Source of the DNA: Monilinia fructicola
Lineage: Eukaryota; Ascomycota; Leotiomycetes; Helotiales; Sclerotiniaceae
Assembly (NCBI GenBank): GCA_008692225.1
Contig: VICG01000001.1
Location: 1,972,501-2,036,500, forward strand
Direction of reading: 5' to 3'
Length of the DNA: 64,000 nucleotides
Shown here: piece after piece, positions 1 through 10,984 of the stretch
Layout: every line of letters begins with the position of its first letter
How positions within the stretch are numbered: the stretch's first letter is position 1
Notes under the pieces: generated by a model
What the model was told of the DNA's origin: nothing
Databases searched by the model: none
Seen by the model: only the letters and a program-made list of their open reading frames with translations
Position numbers and translations under genes: made by a program

Positions 1-600
1 TCCCATAAAGACCTTCAAGCTCCACCCAATCATAACGAGGACTTTCAATAACCCTACCAGTCATAAGGAAGCAATACAGCAGCAGAATCTTATTACTCGA
101 AGCCGGATTCGACGCCACGTGCTTTAAACGGCGCTCTTCAACGCACTAGCCTTCTGCCAAATTTAGGGTTTCCAAGATATAAAAAGTTTATTGACAATAT
201 CCCGCACTTGAGCTAGACCTCTTTTGTTCTCCCATCTCCTTCAGAAGCAAGAAAACTTTTGTATAAAGCCCACCAACTCTCCTCTGACAGATATCAACCA
301 TCTTCCCTTAATCTTCTCCAATACAAAGTCGATCATACAATTACTTGCCTTCAACTTAAGACAAAAGAACTCAAGACAGAGGGATCATACCAACCCACTA
401 GGTGGCTACTCTTCTATCTTGAAGCCGTGGCTAGCTAAAAGGTTTTTGACATCCTTTGCTCCTGTTTGTGAGCCTGAAAATAGAACTCTTACTACCAAAT
501 CAAGCGCGCAACAGTTCGCATCTACTTTTTGAAGAAAAAGAAACACTTGATCTACTTCTGGCTATAGCGTCGCGTTATTGCAAGTAGAATAAAACTACTT

Positions 601-1292
601 GTAAGTATTACTCTATCCACCAACCCTTCCTCACAGATCAACCTCAACCCATAGAGATATTTCTCTCACTCTGTCTCTATCAAGTATACGGCCACCACAA
701 AAATCTAACATTGTAAAGACGGCTTAGGCTTAGACAATCGAGCGCTTTCTGCTCTTCCAAAAGAATCCATTCCTTGTAAGTATCAACCTCTACCTTCTCA
801 CGGAACAAGTCCTTGATCTATAGCTCTGATACCTTCCTGACTTCCGTCTCCTCCATCTATTTTGCGACCTACCTGTTCTTGTCGTCGATCTAACAACATA
901 AAAAGAGTTTAAGGATTCAAAATCACGCTTCTGTCGCTGTGCCAGAAGATTCAATCACTCGTAAGTATTAGCCTAACACATCCTTTAGCAAATTGCTTTA
1001 AGCTATCGCTAGCACAATTAGCTTTCCCCTTTCCTTCTTCTATACTCATTATCTATGTTTTCATGACGTTATTTTGTCATTCTAACAACACACAGGGCGG
1101 TTTTAGATTCAGAAAATTGTGCCATTGTTGATCTACCAACAGGTTCAAGTTTGTGGTAAGCAACAAATCCTCATACGATTTGCAATTTGAACCCACTACA
1201 TAATCGTCTCTATACTCCCTTCTTTTTCGTTAGCTTCGCAATCAATATTATCCTTGAAACTTGAACTGACACTTCATTCTGAACACTTTTAG
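601..1292 (+). other. 5' leader of the next gene with four predicted introns
   Basis: No ATG-started coding frame of note lies between the window start and 1614. Four good splice pairs occur in series: donor GTAAGTAT at 601 with branch CTAAC (705-709) and acceptor AG at 727 or 733; donor GTAAGTAT at 776 with CTAAC near 889 and AG at 913; donor GTAAGTAT at 961 with CTAAC at 1082 and AG at 1095; donor GTAAGC at 1156 with CTGAC near 1266 and AG at 1292. The introns are all about 127-138 nt. This is most simply a spliced 5' untranslated leader of the gene starting at 1614. Splicing is inferred from motifs only. Confidence 0.55.
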
Positions 1293-1613
1293 ATCCTTTG
1301 GACCTCCTACATTCTCGTCGCAGCCTTAGCTGCTAGATTCTACTCCTTGTTATCGATAAATTCAAACCCGATACTCTATCGTCGCTTTGTTGCTGTTATC
1401 AACTGGTACATCACCGGTGATATAGATATACATTAGCATATTCCATCCCTCAATTCTTCTCCGAACATTGATCACCTTTCATAAATCGCAATCTGGATTC
1501 TATCGTCCAGCACCATCTCATACTTCTTAGGAATATCGAAGATCAATATCTACAATCCTAAAAAACTCGCCTGAAACTCTCTAACGTTCATCGACCGTCA
1601 AGTACAAGTCACG

Positions 1614-2906
1614 ATGTCTTCCAAGAGACAAAGAGGCAACAGTGGACTGGCTCAGAGAATTCCGAACGATCCTCTTGTTTCTCCTCTTATCAGAGACGAA
1701 ACCTCTGATGACGAGGACAGCTATGAGGATAGTTATGACCCTGATGAAGAGGAAGATGATGAAGAGATTATGCCTTCATCTTCGTCAAAAAAAGTTGCAT
1801 TTGATACAGCTGCAAACGTTACCTTCAAAGCCCCACGTAGACCATTGAGACGCTATATTCCCGACTTTGATAGTCTACCAAAGACAGGGGTTTGGATCTC
1901 TCCTGCTCCAGGCAGACATACCGAATTCCAGCAGGTTGTTGTCAGGACCACAAAGTGCGATATTTGCAACGAAAAGGTTGGCACTGAAAAGGAAGAGAAA
2001 GTCATGCAGAGATGCCGTCACTGCAATACACAGTTTTGCAAGGATTGCGAGCTTCGAGTTTCCAATGATGAACGTCACTTTCCAGTTCTTGCTGAATTGA
2101 TATGGGATGCTCTAACAAAGCCTAATGCGACAAGTCGACCCGCGGGCAACTTCAAAGAAAACATGTATTCCAGGCCAAAGACTCTAGTTAGACCAGTTCG
2201 ACCATTGACTGCATCAGAAAGACTTGCAGGAATGCGTACTATTCTCCCTGGAACATTCAATACAGTTGCTGTCAATACACCAACACCATTGCGTCGTCCT
2301 CGAGTAAGCAAGGCTACTACTTCTACAAAGAAGAAGAATAAGAAGAAGCGATCGCTCCCTCCAGGTTACACCTCTGACGAAGTCGATACTCACTTCCAAT
2401 TGGATTGGGAGTTTATCGAAAAGTTGCCTATCGAAATGCAAAGAAAAGAGTTGAAAGAAGCCTCCATGCGAGCTCTAATGAGAAAACGCACTCTTGAGGT
2501 GATGGAGGCTCCAGCACCATCTGAGCCCGAGGATGAGGCAGCTTTGTATCATTCTCGAACCCCTTTGCCATCTTCTGCTATCCCACGCTCAGCTAACTCA
2601 CGCCGATATGCTACTCCCATCTCAATGGCTAATCGGCGCTCTTGTGGCATTGCAAAGTCGACTTCAGAGCCACGCATTGGGGTTGCAACTGCTGGCGACT
2701 CTGAAACCACTAGCCAGCCTTTGCAGCATATCCTGGATGGACTTTCCCAAAATCGTCAAGTTTCTGAACAAGCTGAAGTCCAGGACCCAAATCTCAGTGA
2801 TGAGCATGGAAACACTTCGGTTGAGGATAACTATGATAATCAAGAGTATCTTCAAATGCAAAATGAGCCGGCTGATGAGGAAGAATATCAACAAGGGTAT
2901 GACTGA
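1614..2906 (+). CDS. Acidic disordered protein with Cys-rich zinc-binding module
   Basis: Single-exon protein of 430 residues; function not recognised. Residues 30-52 are strongly acidic. Residues 115-155 hold cysteines spaced C115-x2-C118-x15-C134-x2-C137-x4-C142-x2-C145 plus H155, the layout of a small treble-clef or RING/FYVE-like zinc module. Basic clusters follow near residues 230-246 (KKKNKKKR), a possible nuclear localisation signal. The C-terminal 150 residues are low complexity and end in an acidic, Tyr/Gln-rich tail. The ATG at 1614 is the first in frame after the spliced leader. A nuclear or chromatin role is conceivable but only a guess from composition; no catalytic motif is visible. 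Confidence 0.8.
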   Translation: MSSKRQRGNSGLAQRIPNDPLVSPLIRDETSDDEDSYEDSYDPDEEEDDEEIMPSSSSKKVAFDTAANVTFKAPRRPLRRYIPDFDSLPKTGVWISPAPGRHTEFQQVVVRTTKCDICNEKVGTEKEEKVMQRCRHCNTQFCKDCELRVSNDERHFPVLAELIWDALTKPNATSRPAGNFKENMYSRPKTLVRPVRPLTASERLAGMRTILPGTFNTVAVNTPTPLRRPRVSKATTSTKKKNKKKRSLPPGYTSDEVDTHFQLDWEFIEKLPIEMQRKELKEASMRALMRKRTLEVMEAPAPSEPEDEAALYHSRTPLPSSAIPRSANSRRYATPISMANRRSCGIAKSTSEPRIGVATAGDSETTSQPLQHILDGLSQNRQVSEQAEVQDPNLSDEHGNTSVEDNYDNQEYLQMQNEPADEEEYQQGYD

Positions 2907-4667
2907 GTTTGAACGAATTTCGTATGCTCATAGTTCTCAATCGGCGGTCTCGTACTACACCCTACCACCCTTTCAAATACAATTTCCCTGGCCTCTCTTT
3001 GCGTTGGTAACTTGCATTCAGACTCATGCTGTCCACTTCAAATGGGTTGGCAATATGCTATCACAATACCCACCATTCATCAGTCTTCTTTGCTTGACAC
3101 GCCAGCATTTTGCTGTCCAGTCTGCAATTAAACCGCCAAAATTCTCCCCAATTTGATACCCTCATTGACCTTTTGTGTTTTCCCGGTAACATCAGCCCGA
3201 AAAGCGTGGTAGAACTGGCGGCTCATGATCTTTTACTTTTCTCCTTTACTTTCCCCAAAAGTCTTTATGTTTCCTACTCTTCTTTTGTTTCAATCTGGAT
3301 ATACATACCAGCGTCGCCCTTAGGGGCACTGTACTTCATCAGATAGTTGCAGCATAAAAACAGCTCGAGAAGATCATGGTGCTAATGAGGCCAGAGGGTT
3401 ACATAAGTGGTACTTTAGTACTGCTGCTGCTGCTGCCCACTGAGCATAGCTCCTCCATAGATTCTCTCTTGAAACTTTCCAGAAAATATAAAAGTAATTT
3501 GACCCCAAATTTGATGTATCTGAAGCTATTTCCGTGATATATTCCTGTGATCCCAAATCCAACCACTATTCTTTTCCAACTTAAAGGACAATTCTAGGTT
3601 GGTTTTCCGCCTTTTGGAGTTTCACCAGAACTTCCTGGACTATGGAGCATCTGACGGCCACTTCAATAAATTGAGGTAAGAAGTTGCTGTGTGTCTCATT
3701 AATCCTGAATGCCACCCGTCCACATTCCCAACTCTCTGTATACAGCTCCGGAAACATCTGTGCAAGATCTCAAGTCGAACTATCTTATGCTTCGTATAAC
3801 TTGTTGCCAGTTTGTGCAAAGACCACGCAGTCAGCCTCATGTGATTGGGGATATTGGGTCTGTATAATCCTTTAAAGCCATTCATTTCCTTTTCTCATAT
3901 TCCTCGTTTCTGTGTATTCGTATGTCTTTGCTTGTATTTGTACCTTGCTCGGGTAAAAACGATCCTTCATGTGCACCATTACCTGTATGGCGACCTTTTT
4001 GGACAATGGGATAAATCGTGCATGTGCGGTATACCTCCACAGTAATGCGACATTCCCGGCCTGATTTGTGATAAGTCGGAGGCTGTATCAGACATCATCT
4101 ATCGACTGGTTATGCAGGATTTAGTATGATGAAATCGTGTTTTATCTGTAGTGGCGCACTTGATTGGTCTAATTCTGATTGAGATGATCTTCGCATTGAA
4201 CAGGAACAAGAATTCGAAGGCTGGTGGAAATAGATTTCGTGTGAGATTGAAACCCAAACGTGAGTGTATGTATGGATGGGTATGGACGGTGTGGTCCCAC
4301 ATGATAAGATGAATAAAAAATAAAACAATATAGTTCTACATAGAAAATGCAAGACCAGGTTCTTACATTGGACTTTGAAGCCTTACGGAGTACAGTACGA
4401 AACCAGACCAGCAGACCTGATCCTTTCCTTCCTTCAATCTGTGACCAAATGACGGGCCATCAAATGCTCCTGCACTCCGTTTCCGCTCGCACAACGGTGC
4501 CATGCATATGAGCCGTGGCCTACTCAGTCTGCATAATATAAGGCAATACGAGAACTTGCAAGCGTAACTTCAGTCATTTTTTTGCTTCTTTATTAAAACT
4601 TATTTTGCCGATACACAAAACATCAAGTGAACAAACAAGCCTTCTCTCCACAAATCAAGCATCCATC
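2907..4667. other. Intergenic, 3' UTR of the preceding gene
   Basis: No supported gene. Short frames on both strands lack family resemblance and start context. One copy of the dispersed TACGGAGTA motif lies at 4384-4392. The stretch before 4668 is the methyltransferase promoter. Confidence 0.5.
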
Positions 4668-5947
4668 ATGTCGGTCCCCAATTCAACCAACTCAGACCCC
4701 ACGTTTCGCAATTACACCACGGAACAAGCGAAGCGTTACGCTGCGCACCGTCTATCTTACCCCTCCAAACTCTACGAAACAGTAACATCTCATCATGAGA
4801 AGACAGGCGGTCAATTTGGTTTAGTACTTGATTTGGGATGTGGACCAGGAAATGCAACTCGCAATATCGCAGCTTACTTCGAGGATGCGATAGGATGTGA
4901 TGCTGGTCCAGCTATGATTGAGACTGCGAGGGAGATGGGAGGAAAGGCGAAGAGTGGGAGAGATATTAGATGGGTAGCTGGGAGCGGGGAGGAGTTTATA
5001 AAATTAGATGAGGTGGAGGAGGGGAGTGTGGATTTGATTACTGTTGCTATGGCGGTATGACGGATGAATACTTTATTTATGCTGTCAATATTGCTGAGAC
5101 CTTTTATTGATTGTGGGAATATCATAGGTACATTGGTTTGATATGGATCAATTTTGGGCTCAGCCGCAAAGGCATTGAAGCCCGGTGGGACGGCAAGTAC
5201 CCCTTTTACTGTTATATGCAACCAAATTCATATCCTCAGATCAAACCATTCCGCCACAAATTGAGATGAGAGTTTACTAATGCAGAATACAGGTAGCTGT
5301 ATGGACACGTGGTAGCACTCTATGTTTTTTTCTCCAAGTCCCCCCTGTTCTCAGATACACACCACTAATCTTCCACTCAAGCATCCTACTATCCGCATCC
5401 CTCCACCCCAAATCGTGACGAACTTCTTCGAATCTTCCTACATTTCGAGCGTGACGTCTTGGCCCCCCTACGAGCTTCCCCCCAACCGTCTCTCCCGCGA
5501 TATGTACGACCACTTACCCCTCCCTTGGAATATTCCACATCCCATCCCCTCCTCCATCTTACCCGAATCACAGTTCTTGAAGCTTGACTATGACCGTGAT
5601 GGGATACTATCTGATCCATCATCTAATGACTTTTTTGGTGGTGGAAGGGAGGTCACGCTCATGCAAGCGGAAAAGGGATTGAGTACAGCCAGTATGGTTA
5701 CCAGATGGAGGGAAGCACATCCCAAAGAAGCAGGTACCGAGAAGGTTAGTTTGGCCTCTTTATCCATGAGTGGAATATTTTATTTTGTCTTCTCTAAAGG
5801 GGCTTGTACTGACTCCCGTTTCTCGGAAAGGACATTGTAAAACTACACATTGAAGAAGTAAGAAAGCTAATGGGCGGAAGAGAGAGTATGATGACTGGAA
5901 GTGGCACCACAATAATCTTTGTCAAGAAAGCTTTGGAACATTCTTAA
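4668..5947 (+). CDS. SAM-dependent methyltransferase, frame disrupted
   Basis: Class I methyltransferase of the small fungal type related to trans-aconitate methyltransferases. Motif I DLGCGPG is at residues 55-61 and the ribose-binding Asp is near residue 78. The conserved VHWFDM segment, the KALKPGGT post-motif and a PYELPPNRLSRDMYD-type segment all follow. Predicted exons: 4668-5054, 5128-5192, 5293-5323, 5382-5744 and 5831-5947. The second intron has a GC donor (GCAAGT at 5193). The third (donor GTTTTT) is weak. Frame is lost twice: one base is missing near 5158-5162, and one extra C sits in the C6 run at 5463-5468. Repairing both gives about 320 residues, the usual family size, so this is either an assembly artefact or a very young pseudogene. 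The substrate cannot be read from the sequence. Confidence 0.75.
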
Positions 5948-6906
5948 ATTCGCGCGAGCATCTTCTTATTGTCTATTAGAACTATATCGATATCCCAATG
6001 ACCGGGCAATGGCAATCAAAAAAGGCCAAATATCAAATATTCTATCCTTCCACTCACTAATTTTCATACCCTCCAAGGCACCATTCGTCATGTCTCCAAT
6101 ACCCTGGTACCCCCCCCCCCCCCTCTCTCCTTCTGCATAACCTCTTATCGAGCACATAAATACTCAACCTTCTCCCATAGTCATCGCTCTATTAGACTGT
6201 CACTTGGTTCTAGATGAGGCACTTGAAACTATCCGACGTATAAACGAACAAACAACCAATTAACACTTCATAAGGCTATTTACACCTCACGTAGGTTCTC
6301 CAGTGGAACAAGAAGACAAGGGTAGATGCACTAGATGGCAACCTCTGATCTCGGACAATTTTGGGAGGTGGGATTGAGAATGATTGGATCAGATCGCATG
6401 ATAGATAGACTTTGATACCCTCCTATTATAGGCGATTATTAGACCCATGGTTAAATAATATGAGATTCTATACGAATTAAAGTCAAAATTTCAGTTTGAG
6501 ATCAATGTCACGGAAACAAAAATAATTTGGATGGAAATGGTGCCCTTTAAGGGAAATCTCATGTTTTTGCAGGTGAAAAGACTTATGGAGGTATTATATA
6601 TTATGAGAAGTCCTGAATAGTGTACTAGTAGGGCAACAACTAGAGCCTTTGATATTACAATCAAACTAATTCGGCCTAAACCCCAATTCCAAACCCAAAA
6701 AATTGCGACCACTCGAACCCCTTTTCCAGAATTGCCTCCCGCTTCAAATCCATATAGGCTCATACATATGTATCCGTGAAATTTTAACACACCAATTTCC
6801 TTCCCAAAACCCAAAACACCTGTATTATGGATGGACCATTTTTCCTGATGGCAGTGCACATAAATACTCCAAGAAGAAACCTAGGACCGTCAAACAACTA
6901 TAAGAA
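5948..6906. other. Intergenic
   Basis: No gene seen. A run of about 14 C (6110-6123) is a homopolymer likely to be unreliable. It lies between two genes that converge, the methyltransferase on + and the SANT protein on -. Confidence 0.5.
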
Positions 6907-7605
6907 CTATCTCCAAGTTGAATGCAGCCTCGTCCTTGTTTTTCTCTTTCCCTTCAACCCTACCTCCCCAGCACCCATTAAGCTCTTCCATCTCTTCCCT
7001 ACACTCCCTCTGTCCTTCCCTAAGCTCCTCGCACAATCTTGCCAATCACTTTTACTCAACTTCAGCTTTTCCAACACCAACTCTACTAACATTCTATCTT
7101 CCTCCATCGACCAATCTTTTCCATCTATTTCATCCTCCTCATCCCTTTGCGTTTCACTCTCAACACAACGTGAACTGCTCCCAGCGCCAAAGACAAAGGT
7201 TCCGCCATCATCAGTCTTTTCTATCTCCGACAAATGTAGAGTATGAAAATCCTTTCTTTCCAGCCCCAGGGGCAATATCTCTGGTGCGATTATCCGCCTA
7301 CGCTTCGGTGTACTGGGAGCTTGAGAGACTGAGTCTTCAGGCTCCTGTTCTGAAATGTCACTCAAATTCTCGCAATTCATATCATCATCCGTCGCTCTCG
7401 TCCTTTTGTTAGCCCCTCTCGGGGCTTCTCTTTGTGTTCGCTTCGTAATGCGCTTCCTATCACCGACTTCTGGTCCAACTTTCCTTGCTGAGGAGGGTAT
7501 GCGCAATCTTAGTTTCGTATGGGGGTTTCTATCCGTGGGAAGCGATGAGGGAATATCGGCATGAAGTGTAGGCGGAGAAGGTAGTTGAGTTGGTGTTGTG
7601 AGCAT
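6907..7605 (-). CDS. SANT/Myb-like domain protein, 232 aa
   Basis: Uninterrupted frame. The N-terminal two thirds are low complexity, rich in Pro, Ser and Arg, with a basic patch (KRRR) near residue 102 that could be a nuclear signal. The C-terminal part carries one SANT/Myb-like helix set. It begins DWSMEEDRMLVELV, continues through a W in SDWQDCARSLG, and ends with the VGKRWKSL recognition-helix pattern, near residues 165-212. Spaced tryptophans and an acidic first helix are the Myb hallmarks seen here. A single repeat and an otherwise disordered protein suggest a DNA- or histone-tail-binding accessory factor. The start at 7605 is the only upstream ATG in frame. Target unknown. Confidence 0.75.
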   Translation of the reverse strand: MLTTPTQLPSPPTLHADIPSSLPTDRNPHTKLRLRIPSSARKVGPEVGDRKRITKRTQREAPRGANKRTRATDDDMNCENLSDISEQEPEDSVSQAPSTPKRRRIIAPEILPLGLERKDFHTLHLSEIEKTDDGGTFVFGAGSSSRCVESETQRDEEDEIDGKDWSMEEDRMLVELVLEKLKLSKSDWQDCARSLGKDRGSVGKRWKSLMGAGEVGLKGKRKTRTRLHSTWR

Positions 7606-8465
7606 AGATTGTAAAGCGCGACAAGATTGAAATAAATTGCTGATGGTGGGTGTGGAAGACAGTGAAGGGATGGGTGAGAGAGGTGGTGATGCGAATAGAT
7701 GATTGTCATTTCGAGATTGTTGGGAAGGTGGTTGCGAAGAGTCGCCACAAGCAAAATGCAGATGGCAGCAACATCTTTGCTGTATTATGAATGTTGTGAT
7801 GTTGCAGTTGAATAATCTTCAATGTCTGAAATTATGAGGCCGATTCAATGTTGTAGGCAACAGTGTAATGTTGTTTGTTTATTCTCCAGGCAAAAAAGCA
7901 AAGTGATGCTGACAACCAAAAGGCCTAATGATGGATGCGCCGGAAAGTGTCGAAGCCTTGAATTATCTTCTTTATTGCTTGAAAATTATATCAAAAGATT
8001 CGCAAGTTTCTCTTCTATAGATAAACGTTTTGATAAACGTATGCGATGATAATGACGTTGTGATATTCCCAATTAGGTTGTTATCGCAATGGGTATCTAA
8101 GATCCGTTTTCGTTGCTATTTTGACGAGAAAGGATGAACAAGAGGGCCAAAATCTCAAACGGGGGCGGAGAGCTGGAGTTAATGTTAATAATGCTCACTA
8201 ACTGCACAAATATTGCAGGGGCCCAGGATTTATGGATTTGTGAACGTGTGATCAATGCTGCATTAGACTTTTATGGAGACGCTAATAGACTAATGAAAGT
8301 TAGTTTGATTTGTCTAACAGGGATAAAAATCTATGGGATGGGACAGAGAAACTGTACGCACCTTTGCAGGTACAAGAATTATTACTCAATGAATCAATTA
8401 ATCCATTCCTTCAGCTATTCTGTTGGAGAGGTGGTGGGGTGAGGTGAGTTGGGTTGACTTGAGTT

Positions 8466-8492
8466 TGAGTTGAGTTGAGTTGAGTTGAGTTG
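8466..8492. repeat. (TGAGT)n microsatellite
   Basis: Five consecutive TGAGT units in otherwise unique intergenic DNA, preceded by diverged units from about 8440. Confidence 0.85.
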
Positions 8493-9770
8493 AAATGACT
8501 AATTATACAAACAAGGTCGGCAAAATGAAGGAGAGACGGGAGAAGAAGTTTGTATTGTACTAACTACTCTGTATAGTTTATAATCATTATCCATCACTTA
8601 GATTAATATATAATCCTGGAGTAGCTGCTATTCGTCTTTTCTATCTTTGAATGTCTACCGACCTACCTCTTAATCTGGGTTCTCCAGTGAGGGATAACTA
8701 GATTCATCATCTCTTCTTCCCCATGAATCAACCTTCTAATTCCTCCTCGCTTTCATGCAGTCACCGTTAACAGTACTACTCAATTTCCTCTTTGCCACAC
8801 CCCTTGCCATTAACCCGAGTCGACTCAAAGCTCAAGTACCTACTGTATTGTGCTACTTTAAATAACTATCACGCAGTTCCACAACCTGCTTAGTTTTCTT
8901 ATCATTACTTCTACTGGATAGACGAAGTGCAAACTCTCTACAATCAATACATGTCCAGCTAAGCATAGGAACCAAATCAACTATTATCTCAATTAGTAGC
9001 TTTTGTCCAACACTAGTTTGTTAAAGAGCTACAGCCAGCAAACTTACGGAAGGAAGTTTCCCTCCCTTTCTATCAAAAGACTGGTAAACTTCAATGTCTT
9101 ACTAGGAATCGAAGGATTAGTCTCATGATTATCAATCCTCCCTTCAATTTTCTCCATCATACATCAATTAGACAATTTAAGAATCAAATAAATGTCTGTT
9201 GAATTACATCATTTTAGTGCTTCTTCCAGTCAAGATGCCCTTCCTACGAACATGTTGCATGCTAATGGAGATGATTTATACTCTTCTTATAGTATTATTA
9301 GCCTTCCCTCTTAAGGTTTTCATGTAATAATATATAAAAATGTACTCAATGACGCGTACTGATCAGTGTTGCCATCAACCTTGTCATACACTTGAGTACT
9401 TCGAACATACAGATCTCGATTCTCGATTCTGATCTCATGATGGTCAAATGATTTCTCTCTTGTATCAAACATCCGAAAGCTTCCCTTGCAATTATCTGAT
9501 ATTGTTAGTGAAATCATTGTTCCGAAACCTCGCAAAGCTTCCCTTCTTATCTACTATCTGTGTATCACCCGCAATGCACACAGAACCAAGCCGTCTGCAT
9601 ATAACCTCTCTCCAAGCAAGCATCCTCGCATGTCAAACGATCTTCTCTCCCTGCTCTGTTTTTGCTTTTTAGATCCTTGAAAGATAACATCATCTCATTC
9701 GTCACTTTATTTCCCCTGTTGTGATGAAGGCTTCATGATCTCCAATAGAAGGGCATAAGCGGAAAATGAG

Positions 9771-9809
9771 ACGCGTATTAACGCGATTTTTCGCGTTATA
9801 CTTTACGCG
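9771..9809. promoter_or_regulatory. ACGCG-box cluster with 7-bp hairpin
   Basis: Four ACGCG/CGCGT words fall within 39 bp: ACGCGT at 9771-9776, ACGCG at 9781-9785, CGCGT at 9792-9796 and ACGCG at 9805-9809. The middle two form a perfect 7-bp stem (AACGCGA / TCGCGTT) with a TTTT loop. ACGCGT is the known MluI cell-cycle box bound by MBF-type factors. No nearby start codon of a supported gene makes this an obvious promoter; the nearest gene begins at 10985. Confidence 0.35.
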
Positions 9810-10984
9810 CATGAGTCAAGCTTCGCTCCGTCTTTCCGATACATTCATTGTCTATCCACACAGTCAAGTGAAATGTCTCATTTTCCACAGCTCTATAGAT
9901 TTCCCTATAACCTCCAATGTCAATCTGCTGACTTCTTCCTCACGTCCTCATACTCATCTCCAAGAACCCATCTTCCAGAATCTAATCTCAAAATTTCAAC
10001 ACTTACCCTATTTCCAATCAATCAATCTAGGAATCCCCATCCCTTGTCATATATCCATCCTGGGTACCTGTTCGTCCTTCCCTAGCCTTTCCATGTTCAG
10101 TCCTTACCGCCCGCCATCAACTTCACATTAGCGTCTCGCTCTACATAACCATCACATTCCCCATTTACTAGGTACTTCCCATGCGACAGTGCCTGTGTGA
10201 CTCCGCTCGTGGTGCCCACTTTACAAACGTTCTTGTGATTATTCTGATCAAATCAGATAACATGAGAGACAATGTCTAGCATCACGTACATGTTGCAATG
10301 CCCATGTGTAGCGGTCCGGAGCGAACGTGGCGGATGCAAGAAATGAAAAACCAACAGGTAGGTTCATGTCCCGAGGAGAGTGATTTTTAGCTAGGCTCCA
10401 ATAAATCAGATAGATGACGATTAGATGAGCATGTACATCTGGGCACATGCGCATGATAACCAGTTAGTCTCTAGGTTCTTCGTTGGTTGGAATGGAAGTG
10501 CGATGGAAGCGATGGAAGCGATAGAAGTGCCGACATATTGCAAATTGCTCGGCATTTACAAATGAGGTCCGGGACTTTGGACGGAGACAGAGTTTGTTCT
10601 TTTGGTCAGGATTGAATGAGTTGTGCTCACTTGTTTAAGCTCCTCTGTCTATAGACGCTTGGTTGCAATACTGTAATGAACGACCCTTTTCTGTCTTCAT
10701 TGATGTCTAGGAATCAGAAAATGCATCGGGCCTGGTGACTTGAAATTGTTGAGTATACCTTCCACCTGTGCCTGGGAGGTAAATGTGCCACTCTTCCATT
10801 CTCTTCAGCATTTCTACAATGCGTGGACATACTCAGCACCAATATCAAGCAATGCACGTGACTAACACCATCGTCGGGAATTCTTCGGCACTGCCGTCTG
10901 ATCCCTTACCCCTCGGTAACACAAGTACAAAATTAAAATCGATATCAACACAAATACCAACAAAATTTTTGTACCCGTGAAACG

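Larger units (their letters stand above)
7606..10984. other. Long intergenic region without a supported gene
   Basis: About 3.4 kb. Frames of 60-120 codons exist but none has a recognisable domain or splice-consistent extension. It holds a TGAGT pentanucleotide repeat near 8466-8492, a TACTCTGTA motif copy at 8565-8573 and an ACGCG-box cluster with a hairpin at 9771-9809. Confidence 0.5.

Noticed and set aside
224..532. 102-codon frame in the leader of the first gene
   Set aside because: Begins with TTG, not ATG, and shows no domain; the splice-signal series fits a leader better.
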